64,000 bases of DNA, from contig NC_068559.1 in assembly GCF_022201045.2 (NCBI RefSeq), forward strand, positions 27,349,501-27,413,500, written 5' to 3'. The notes beneath the pieces are model-generated. The model did not search any database. It was not told where the DNA came from and saw nothing but the letters and a program-made list of their open reading frames with translations. The position numbers were made by a program, and so were the translations under genes. Source of the DNA: Citrus sinensis (lineage: Eukaryota > Streptophyta > Magnoliopsida > Sapindales > Rutaceae). Below, piece by piece: positions 23,757 to 34,640 of this stretch (position 1 is the first letter of the stretch; every line of letters begins with the position of its first letter).

Positions 23757-26700
23757 ATGGAGCTGCTGAGATTGTCCAAATTCAAGTTCCAACTTCAAGC
23801 CCTAATAGCCGAAACTCGTCATCTCAAAGTAAGCTTTCGCGTCACAGTTGCGACCATAATCATCTATGTTATTATCATCATCATCATCATCATCATGTCC
23901 TTTTTAACTGTTTTCTTTGAAATATTAGGAGAAAGAAAACTCAGCAACCGAAGAAATTCATCTTTTAGTCCAGGTTAAGTGTCGAGATTTTTCTTATTTG
24001 TTTGATTTCGTTTCGTTGAAAGTTGACTCCAGTGTTTGAATACAGAAACAAAAGCGTAATGAAGAAGAATATTCTAGAAACTTAAAAGAATTGCAATCCG
24101 AATTAGCTTCGACTAATGAACTGTGCCAAAAACTCGAAAGGAAGGTCTGTCAATTGGGCACTCAACCTGTTTGTAAAAATAATAGACGGAGATGTTTGGA
24201 AATGCTGTCATTTGATTTTCTTGCTGTAGGTAAGTTACCTTCAAAACGACAACGCTTTGCTTGAAAACAAGCAAAAGGAGTTGAAGGAAACTATAAATAG
24301 GCTGCTTCAATATAGGGAAAATTTCCTAAGTGCTTATGAGGTTTGTGCTTAATAATCATTATATTAATTTTATTGTCATGTTTTTACATACTGGAGAACT
24401 TGAAATGCATGTTCCGGTGAAACGGCTGAATTATATGAATTTATGGCCGCTAAGAAATCATATTGTATGTGAGGTTTTAAAATATCCTTAACGAGATGAC
24501 TGTGATAGAGTTTGATTATCCAGGGACTAGAGATGTTAATTGATCATCTAAATTAACTGCTTTCACTTGCGTGTATCTTTGTGAGTACTACTTTTGGATG
24601 CTGGTGGTACTTGTGACTGCCCAAATGTTTGGGAAGTAATTCGATTTTGGTTTTGTGATATGCCAAGCATGTAAGGGGTAGGTGCTAGCAATGATTAAAG
24701 TATTTTCTGTTCTTCTGATTCCATTATCTAGAGGATTCATCTTAAGTGTATTCTGATGTAAATGTTTTGAGCAGGAATCTACCTGTGATATGAAACGTGC
24801 GATTGAAACCAGGGATAGAAAGCTCACTGTACTACATGAGAAGATAAACTCTCATTTGACGTTATTTGATTCAATAGAAAAGGAGGCATTCTCCATCAAG
24901 CAAGTTGTGGATAATGTGGAATGCGTTGTAAGTGAAAAAGAAGAACTAGGCATGTAGCTTTTTTAACTATTACTGATTTAAGGTGTACGCTCATGTATAT
25001 TTATCATAGACTGTTTTATTCCACAAAAATGGCAGTATAACGTATGTTTTGTGCTCTTTGCTATTTCAGTTGCTAGCTTAAGGAGCAAAATGGACACTAT
25101 CTCTGCATTTGAAAGAGTTTTTGTTGGTAATTCATAGATCCCATCACCTGCTGTGGTTAGCTTTTCTTCTAATAAAAATGTTTAGCTGTTACTTCTGCTC
25201 TTCTGTATTTATAGTTAATCTCTTATGGGACTCTGCAGTGATGCACTGATGCTTGTCGGTCATTCATATAGTTATTGGATGGAATGTGAGCTTGCAGACC
25301 ATAATTTTTGATTCCTCATAATATTTTGTCATGCCACACCAGAGCATTGGTTTCACTTAAATTTATTGACATTAAACATGAATTAGTAAGGAATTAGGGA
25401 CAGTAAAGAATCAATAATTCAGATATAAACATAAGTACTGTAGATAAGTGATCATTTTCATAATAAAAAATTCCAAAATATGCCATTGCCATACTACTTT
25501 TATGAATTATTGATGTGGGATTTGCTCTATTTCCTATAGAAAAGATCCGTCTCCTGGAAAGTAAGCTGAAGAATGATGAGGACGAGTTTAGAAGAAAAGA
25601 TAAAATTATTTCAGAATTAGAAGCACAGCTGGAGGCAACAAAATTTATTAATAACCATCAAACTCAAATTGAAGAGATATCCAGACAGGCCTTGAACATC
25701 TATATGTTTTTCATTTCTAAAATCAAGTTGCAATTTCAGATGAGGATCTTTCTTATTACCTTGTCATCTTAACAAGCCTTACCTTCAGAAAACTCTATCA
25801 GCAAAGGATGTGGTTATACAGAATCTAATATCTGAGAAAGAGGTCTAGATTTAAAATCGCAGTCTCTTTGTTGGATTTCAGAATGTTTATGTTTATTGAT
25901 TTACAAATTTCTCTCAAAATACTTCATAAACAGGCATTGCATTTGGAAGTGGGGAAGTTAGGAATTATCTTGCAGAGAATTCAGGATGCTATTGCCACTA
26001 TGAATCAAGAGGTCAGAGATTTAAATTATGATATTCAGTATTATAGTCTTTAAATTAACAACTGATGCAAGTTATTTCTGGTTTAACATCCTAAAAATGA
26101 GTTTTTGCCTTAATGCCTTTGACATTTCATTAATATATTCTTGATATTGTCTCCTACTGAAGCACCTTATATTTTTAAAAACTTTATCTTTCAATAAATT
26201 TCTCTCTTACTCATTTGCTTGCTTTTGTGAAATACCAATGGTTTCTTACAGGATAATAATGCATTCCACACGGCACTAATGCTTAAAGAAAATTGCAATG
26301 ACATGGGTACAGTAAATGAAGATACCAGGTAGACGAATATGCTTCTAATTGATATTTGTAGTTCAAGTGATGGAATACTTTCCAATAGACGTTTTTGAAT
26401 GTGTTTAATGGAACTTGACATTATTCCTACAGAAAACCATTATTGTATGTCTTGGGTAGTTGTCTGATGAGCAGAGTGCCAGATTTTAAAACAGTCATGA
26501 CCATTACTATCATTTTCATCCATATGAGACTGTTCTTGTGTGTGCAATTATGCCCGTGCTCATATTTAGTTGCTTGCATCGTATTTCCCGTTTTTCCATT
26601 ACGTTATGAACTTTAATGTTTTGTAGTTAAGGAAGAGTATGCCTGTTGGATTTTCCAGAATCATGCTGGAATATAGTTTTTACTTTTTTGCATTTTTGCA

Positions 26701-28138
26701 TTTGTAGTGTTGCATAAACTGTGGTGTCACAAGTGAATTCCAGTCAGAGATGCCAAAATAATGCCACTTCTCCTTTGTGTATTATTTTTTGTTGTAATGC
26801 AATTCATGTTATAGATGGCTTGACAGGGTTAAAGATGCAAATTATAATGGTGGAGAAAGATCACCAAGTAAGGCATCCAGTTTAACAGCTCCAGAAAATA
26901 GAGGTTTGCCTTTCCTTCATGTGTTGTTTCACTGTTATAGGGCTTAGTCATGAAGGAATAACTTACAAACAGTTCATCTCTGGCATTTAATCATAGACCT
27001 GTATGTGCATGGCATATTTGCAATTTGAAAGAGAAAGGAAATTGTGGAAAAGACAGCATGAGCTTGCTGATGTCATAGCAGTAAAACCAGTTTATGTAGT
27101 TATCCAGGGGAAACATTGGTTAATGTCATTTTGTCTCATTTTGTCTCTTTGTACAATGAATCCTGTTCCATTTGATAGGGTTAACACCTGTAACTAAGCA
27201 AACACCATAATCTATATTCTTGTTTCCTTTCTGGAGACAGAATCTCATAATTGATTTCAGTTATTTTGAAATCAGATGGATTATAGAGTCCATTCTTTTC
27301 CTTATAAATTGCAGTCAGAAACTTAGTACTTTAGGATTGAGGTAGCTTCCAGGATGATATAGCCAATTGAATCCAAGATTTTTGGATGCTTGAATGAAGA
27401 AAAATACATACGCACACACGGGCTTTTTTTTTATATTTCTCATCTTTTTACCAAGTATGGATTCGAAATTTGTGATACATCTCCTTTACGGTCTCTTTTT
27501 TTGGGGGGGCGTTGCTTGAATTTGAAATTCAGCTTCACCTCTATGTCAGAAGCATATAGCTCTTGGCAGCCAGTTTCGGGAGAACAATAATTTCAGTTCT
27601 TGTGTGCCAGAAGTAAGTAGATTATATTCTTATTAATTGCACATTTAATTGGTTACATGCTGAAAGACAAACATAATGATTGTTTACTAAATGTTTCATT
27701 TACAGTTAGCTAGTTCACTCCAAGACCCAGAGTCAGATTCTTCAGAACAACAATCCTCCACTAATATATTGATGAGGATCTCTGCAAAAGATGTGAAGGT
27801 ATGAGATACTGCCATCTACTTGCTAAACTAGATGTTTGGTAATTTGTTGGGGTGAAATCCTTTTTGTCACTTTGATGCTGGAAATGATTGACTTATCAAG
27901 TTGCTCCCAGGTAGTTGCATAACATCAAGAAATTGCTTCAAAGATAATGTTGATGGAATCTCCCAATAGCATAATAATTCCTGTTAAGCAATTTGCCTAA
28001 GTCTGTATTTCCTTTTATTTGTAGGACACCTGTGTAGTTTCAGCACACCACCCAGATTCGGAGTGCTCAATGACCCAAGCAGAAACCTCAAAAGAATCCA
28101 GGTTAAATTCTAATGCAGCATTTCAATTTCATTTTTGA
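23757..28138 (+). CDS. Coiled-coil protein of unknown function, 424 aa, 14 exons, with AT-AC and GC-AG introns
   Basis: Exons are 23757-23828, 23929-23973, 24046-24144, 24230-24340, 24775-24949, 25070-25126, 25540-25676, 25783-25842, 25934-26011, 26252-26328, 26827-26903, 27533-27612, 27706-27798 and 28025-28138. Phase is kept throughout. The protein starts MELLRLSKFKFQLQAL and is a nearly continuous heptad-rich coiled coil to about residue 280 (e.g. LERKVSYLQNDNALLENK, IISELEAQLEA). A polar, Ser-rich C-terminus follows. There is no signal peptide, membrane segment or enzyme motif. I do not recognise a characterised family. Intron 24950-25069 has a GC donor, and intron 25677-25782 has U12 AT-AC borders. 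The last exon could instead splice at 28118 (AG|GTTAAA) to exons I cannot find; a transposon lies 230 bp downstream, so the 3' end may be truncated. Confidence 0.8.
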
Positions 28139-28369
28139 ATGCTAGCTTTGATAGCAACATATTCCTATTGGATTTGAGCTGATTGTGTACATTGACCACC
28201 ATTTGGCACCATTATTTTTCTGAAAGAACGTTTTTATGCTTTTTTTTAATTTTATTTGTCAAAGTCAAGCATATTTCGGTAGCACCAAATATCCTTCTCA
28301 CCTCTAGAATTAAATTCCAATTCCACAACAGTGAAAGTTGAGCTGGAGACCTTTTTTTTTTTTTTAATT

Positions 28370-29657
28370 GAGTGTTGCTAAACGTCGGGAAGGCTGAGAG
28401 AACCTTGAGAGAAACGGCAGCTTGTGCTGCCGTTTCGTTCTCTCCCCCCCCCCCCCCCCCCCACGTGACTAAGAGAAATGAGTAATGCCTCTGGCCCTCC
28501 ACGTGAAAAAGCAAGCGTAAATATCAGTTTTTTCCTTCTCTTTCACAACTTTTTGAAATGCTCAACAAAAAGCAGGAGTAGGCCCCACATGAAAGTCACT
28601 TTTGTCAAGTTTTCTCTCCCCCACGTGAAAGTCACTCAATCACCAAAGCTCACTCCATTAGCTCATGACCAAGCTAAGTTTTCTCTCCAATCACTTGCTC
28701 GTTCTTCTCTCCAATCACTTGGGCCAAAGTGAAAATAGAAAGGAGCTGTGAAAAAGAAGAAGGAAAAGTTGATATGAGTGTTAATACGCTTGCTTTTTCA
28801 CATGGGGGCCGGGGGCATTACTCATTAAGTGTTACGAAAAGTGTTGGTCACGTTGGGGGGGGGGGGGGGGGGGAGAGAACAAAACGGCAGCACAATCTGC
28901 CATTTCTCTCAGGGTTCTCTTAGCCTGACGTTTAGTATTTTCCTTGGAGAAATGGCAGCTTGTGCTGTCGTTTCGTTCTCCTCCCCCACTCCTCCCCCCA
29001 CGTGACCAACACTTTTCATAGCACTCAATGAGTAACGCCCTCGGCCCTCACGTGAAAAAGCAAGCGTATTAACACTCATATCAGCTTTTCCTTCTTCTCT
29101 TTCACAGCTCTTTTCTATTTTCACTTTGGCCCCCACATGAACTCCAACTTCTTTTCCTTTTGTTCATCATTTTCCCCCACGTGAAAACGAGTTTCCTCTC
29201 ACTCCCTTCTCGCTTCGTTTTTCCTCTCACTCTAGCAGTATCTTCGTCTCAGCCTTCCCGACGGTACAACAGCTTGTGATGAACTACTCTGCCTGTGATG
29301 AGAAGTGAACGAGCAAGTGATTGAAGAGAAGAATGAGTAAGTGATTGGAGAGAAAACTTAGCTTGGTCATAAGTTAATGGAGTGAGCTTTGGTGATTGAG
29401 TGACTTTCAGGTGGGGGAGAGAAAATTTGGCAAAAGTGACTTTCATGTGGGATCTACTCCTGTTTTTTATTGAGTATTTCAGACCGTTGTGAAAGAGAAT
29501 GAAAAAACTAATATTTACGTTTGCTTTTTCGCGTGGGGGGCCAATGGCATTACTCATTTCTCTTAGTCATGTGGGGAGGGGGGGGGGGGGGGTGAAGACA
29601 GCACAAGCTGTCATTTCTCTCAAGGTTTTCTCAGCTTCCCGACGTTTAGCATAACTC
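28370..29657. mobile_element. Fold-back Mutator-like element, 1288 bp, with four inverted arms
   Basis: The ends are GAGTGTTGCTAAACGTCGGG (left) and, inverse complement on the right, GAGTTATGCTAAACGTCGGG. Both sides are flanked by tttttaatt (28361-28369 and 29658-29666), a 9-bp target duplication. Outer arms (28370 to about 28724; about 29302-29657) pair over roughly 350 bp. An inner inverted pair (about 28729-28943 and 28945-29140) sits between them, giving an L1-R1-L2-R2 layout. Long C or G runs lie at about 28445-28461, 28856-28874 and 29578-29592. There are six intact CACGTG motifs. ORFs across it are low-complexity translations with no transposase. Confidence 0.85.
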
Positions 29658-31267
29658 TTTTTAATTTTAGTGTTCAAGAGATAGACCAGAGATTGAAGAG
29701 ATTTTTTTTTGGAGTAGTTTCAACGCTTGAACCATCCTGATCGATTCTTATTTCGTAGCCAGGGGTAGGGCGGTAGGCACACAAAACTCAATTTTTCTTT
29801 TAAAGCTAATTTACAATCCTAGCCGACAGTGTCCTTATTGCAATTGAACGAATGGTGTAAAAGTCAAGCGGACGTGTATAAAATTATTAGGTGAACAGTG
29901 AATTATATCAATCTAGTCAATTTTGGGAAAGGAATCAACGGCAGGTTCTAAAATGCCTGTTAAAGTCACACCCTATGAAGAAAAAACTTCCAACTTCTGC
30001 TGAGGGACGTTGGTGTGTTTTTTTTCCTCCCCTCTTTTTATTGCGGTTCATAGTGGATTTTTTTGGCACAAATCTATGGCTTAAATTCAATTTTGATGGA
30101 TCCTATTGTGCGTTAAGAATAATTTCATCAGAAGATTTTTTATTTTTTAGATAATATTTGATTATTTAATAGATAAATGTTATATCAATTAGAACTCTGG
30201 GATCCTTAACAATACTTTTCTATTAAAAAAAAAAAAAAATAGTGTTTTCCTTGGCTATATTCAAAATGTATTTATACCAGTCTTTTATCGTCCACAATTT
30301 TCAATACGATGAAAAGCCGTGCAAGGTCGACCAATGGAAACAAATTGCGGCTGGCAATTGGTTTTGGGCCTAATAGTATTATTCATTTGTCAGCTTAACA
30401 TGAACGGCACGCTAATGTGAATGTGACCAATCCTCCGACATCAATTAATGGAGTGGTTCCTAGATCATCATCTACCTACAGTTTTCTATGCATTCAATTT
30501 GAGAAGTCTTCTTCCTTGATCTGTGCAGTCTTGATTTTCTTATCTTTTTGGGTAAATCAAAAGCAAAATACATTAAACGACGCCGAGCAGCAACATTCCA
30601 GCCACGATGCGTTCAAGAAAATGATAAATGAAGACAACATCAAACACGATTTCAGAAATCCCTAGATATGCATTTTTCATGCTTGTAGTCTAAGTCATGT
30701 AAAATTAAGAGTGCGGTTTAGCTAATGTGTATATAGTACTGACAAAATAATACGACAAAGAGGATTAGCCGAAGAAGCGTATGATAAACAAACAAGTGCA
30801 AGAAGAAAATTAAGAAACCCAGCCCGTGCAGCAATCGATGGTGTGTAGACCCACACTCACCGAATGCTGCTTCGGCTTTGGTGGCCTCACAGCTCATTCA
30901 ATGCTCATCTTATTATTAATTGATTTAATGTGGCCACATAAGAAAGCAATAATCATTTATTAGCTCGCTAAAGACTCGGCAGAATAACGCAAAAGATCCG
31001 CGGAATCCTATATTGAAAACGACAGCGCTTACCCTAATTGATATTAAAAATGGCAAGAGATCCCTCACGTAATGATGTGAATTATATCAAATAAATACCA
31101 AGTTGGATCAGGCAAATATAACTTAATTTGATTGGTGTTAGTTTATGGTTAATGTAACTTACTTCATTAAATAAAAGATCAAGATCATTCAAAGAAATGT
31201 CGTCTACTTTTTACTTTGCTAGGCAAAATACTGTCTTTTGCCTCTTTCAAACAATCAAAATAAGAGT

Positions 31268-31293
31268 TATATATATATATATATATATATATA
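31268..31293. repeat. (AT)n microsatellite
   Basis: Perfect TA dinucleotide run in intergenic DNA. Confidence 0.9.
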
Positions 31294-31955
31294 ACTACTA
31301 GCCTTCTTCAAGTAGATTCCAAATTGGTAAATTGTGACAATTAGAGGTTGTTTATTTCTCATTTCAAGTGTGGCTGTGAAAAATTGCATTTTGTTGGTTG
31401 TTTTTTTATTTCAAAGACATTTTATCTCAATAGAAAAAATTTAGGATTTTTGGTTTTAATAGATAATGTAAGTTTATATTCTTAAATATGCCTCCATACA
31501 ATTTATTTATTTCCTACTTATATCAGTTTTGTTTTGTATTATGGTGAATATATGTCTATTTTTAATTTTTTTTAAAAATAACTTTTAAATAATTTGAGAT
31601 CATATGTGTTTTAGGGTTCGGTTATGTTACCACTTTTGTACCTTACCATAGCCTTTGTCTTTTGTGAATTGGTTACGGTAAAAGTTTCAGAACCTTGTAT
31701 TTTAAATGTCAAAAAAATTATAAAATTATTTAACTTGTAAAACTTATAACATGTGTAATACTTAAAGGTACATCAATATAACAATAATATTTTTCAAAAA
31801 TTTTTATTTTAAAAAACAAACAATTTATCACTTGTAATTAAATGTCAAAAGAATAAAAATAAACATTGATTTAGATATATGTATTTAGTATATTTCCCCC
31901 CCCCCCCCCCCAAAAAAAGAATGCAATCTTAGTTAAAAGAAAGATATTGCTATTA

Positions 31956-32146
31956 GAATAATGATATAATCACAAACTCTTGTACAAACTTATTTTGTAC
32001 AAACTGATGTAGCATGATAAGATTTGTTTAATTAAATATCACTTGGCCCACATGAGTTGTTTTTATTATTTTATATTTTCATTCAACCAATAAATTAATG
32101 ACACATCAGTTTGTACAAGAGTTTGTGGCTGTATCATTACTCTAAT
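31956..32146. mobile_element. Short MITE-like element with terminal inverted repeats
   Basis: The left arm TTAGAATAATGATATAATCA continues into CAAACTCTTGTACAAACT. The right arm, inverse complement, reads TTAGAGTAATGATACAGCCA then CAAACTCTTGTACAAACT. The word tgcta flanks both ends, possibly part of a longer duplication (tgctatta). No coding capacity. Confidence 0.65.
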
Positions 32147-34085
32147 GCTATTATTACTAGGCTTTGGTAAATATTGTGATAACTTACAGCCTAACCAAAA
32201 AGTAACAAGATGGGGCCAAGGGTGGCTCCCTCTTAGCTTAACATGAGCGTTGTCACAAATAGTTTAGTTGATAAAACACTCAACGAATTCATGATACACT
32301 CATTATTCTCATTTCAAATGAAATTGTATTTTTCATGTGAGAAAATAAAGAAGAAGGCGGGAGATGCATCAAAATAGAAGCTACAAATGCATAAAAAAAG
32401 AAAATGAATGATAGAGAATTCACTTCAACCTCACATTAATTCCTCTTAGGAATAAATAAAATTTGACTAGAATTTAAATTAATAACAAAATTTTCCTAAA
32501 TATTTAACTCAGGGAGATTTGTTGGGGTAGGGTGCATATCAGTTTTCAAAGAAGGGAGCTAAATAATGTCACCTGCTATAAAGATATTGACAAATTGACA
32601 TCAATGTAGCAGCAAAATGACATTAATTGGCTTATAAAAAAAATGACATTAATTGGACGTGAAACCCGTCAGATTCGGGGGTCCCCCTACTCCCTGACCT
32701 AAAAAATGTAGACCACCTTGAAAATGAATTATTATACTCTCACAGTCATTTTTGCTGGCTGTTAAGTCTCACCGTCTATACAGTCTATCGGTGGCTTTGT
32801 GTTATGTGTGTATCTTATTCTTATTAGAATCATTCACTGATTTGCATGGAATTGGGAACACATAAAAATTTGATCGATGGTTCCATTTGCAGCCGTAGCT
32901 GTACAAGAGGGATCTGAATTTCGATCTCTGATCTTTCACTAAATTGAATGCCACATTGTAGCAGAAAGGGTCCCATGCCAATTCATGCGCAACGAATTCG
33001 TCGTTATTGTTCTGTCTTCTGTCTCACATTTATTGTCCATCAATTGTGAATGAACAGTGGGTTCATGTTTGATTTCTTGTCTTGATATTCATGGACTGTC
33101 CGATCCTTAATTAAAGCAAGATTTACAGCTTCAAGGCTTCAACAACATTTTCTTTTCCTAACATTTTGTCCTGTAATTTTGAGCAAGAGAAATGAAACAA
33201 TACCTCTTTCAAATGCTACCTCTTTGTAGATTTGTTCTTTTGAGTTTTGATTCATCAAGAATGAAACTGAAATTCGCGAGAGAATCTGATTATTTTCAGA
33301 TTACAAGATTTCGTTGATTTAATGATAAATTATAAATGAGTTAAAATGTACTTTAGCGAGTGTCCTGTCAAGCTTATCTTCTTCACTCGTGAGTGTGTGT
33401 CTGGTGCCAGTTGGCCTTTGTTTTCCAATCATTTTTGGCACTTCTTTACCAAAGAATTATTTTCTGTGATAGGGACATATGACAAGTTCAGATAACGGTC
33501 GTAAAATTATTTTCACACGTAGAATACCGAAAAAACAAAATAAAAGTATTCTATTGAACACAAGTATGAAAAAGAGAATCCCAGATCTTGTTTTATTTCT
33601 TTCTTGAAGGCCAAAATTACTTTTGGGGTTGGTGGTTGAATGCTGGGAAAAAAAAAAGAACAATTATCAACAGAAGTTTCAAAAGCGCTAAAAAGTTGAT
33701 CGGTGGCCTAAAATTTGACAAATACAGTACATTCTTCAGATTTTAGGTAACGTTAGGTAAAATATCGTTTCCCGCAATCACTGCACTTTTCTCTTCTCCC
33801 ATCATCAACTTAAAAAATCTTTTAATTATTTTATATCGCATTTTGAGTTCTTCTATAATAATGATAGTGTGTGTGTGTGTGTATATATTACGTCAGCATC
33901 AGCTGTTTGCCAACCAATCACATCGTAAGTGCAGAATTGGCCGACCTCATCTCATGCTCATTGTGGATTCACTCTAATGGGAGAATGGTACCCACAAATT
34001 TGGACAGAGTCCTTTTTTGCAACTGGACTCGTCGCATTCTCATCTCATATTCATCAAATTCATACACACGGCGTTGCAACTGATT

Positions 34086-34161
34086 CACGTGTGCCGTAGA
34101 AGCAGAAACTGGTCCAGAAGCTGAGGGCACAGTTTGGGCTAACCACGTTCAGACACGTGGC
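34086..34161. promoter_or_regulatory. Pair of G-box/ABRE-like motifs upstream of the DUF1336 gene
   Basis: CACGTG at 34086-34091 and ACACGTGGC at 34153-34161, about 480-555 bp upstream of the start codon. The second matches the extended ABRE/G-box consensus. Function is inferred from motif and position only. Confidence 0.4.
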
Positions 34162-34640
34162 AGTTTCATTTTCATCAGGTGGGGTCCCACTATCAGTTTC
34201 TGTAAGATAATTAGAGATCAGATGCCTTACCTCTACGCGGGCAATAAACGACCAAACTGCCGTCACTTTGTGTCTTTCTTCATTGTTGTTTTTTTATACT
34301 TCTGGGAAAAAAAAAAACTAATAATACGCACATCGCATACAATAATAGAATTAAATTTGAAAAAAAAAAAAAACTTTTGCTTGAAGAGTTGTTAATAAAA
34401 ATAATAATAAAGTATAAAAACTATTGGAACAACTAGGGAAGTGAAGGAATGGTAGTTTGTTGGCGTTAAATCTATCTCAATTTTTATCTGTGTCTACAGA
34501 GTTCTTATTCTTGTTCACTTTCTGTCTTTTGAAAAAACAAAAGAAGAAACGAAAAACATCTTTTACGAAGAAGAAGAAGATGGTGATTTGATGATTGATC
34601 TTTAAAAACAGAAAGAGAGAGAGAGAGAGAGGGGACAATT

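Larger units (their letters stand above)
29667..34640. other. Gene-free 5-kb stretch upstream of the DUF1336 gene
   Basis: AT-rich DNA with no splice-consistent coding signal. It holds an (AT)n tract at 31268-31293, a poly-C/poly-A junction at about 31898-31918, a MITE-like palindrome at about 31956-32146, and the promoter and 5' leader of the next gene, including a (GA)n tract at about 34614-34633. Confidence 0.5.

Noticed and set aside
25677..25787. Major-class intron with GC donor (CAG|GCCTTG) and CAG acceptor
   Set aside because: It has a poor donor consensus and gives an odd join. The AT-AC reading has donor, branch site and acceptor all in place.
28212..29557. ORFs of 64-102 codons
   Set aside because: The same peptide fragments recur on both strands because the element is an inverted repeat; poly-Gly runs come from G homopolymers.
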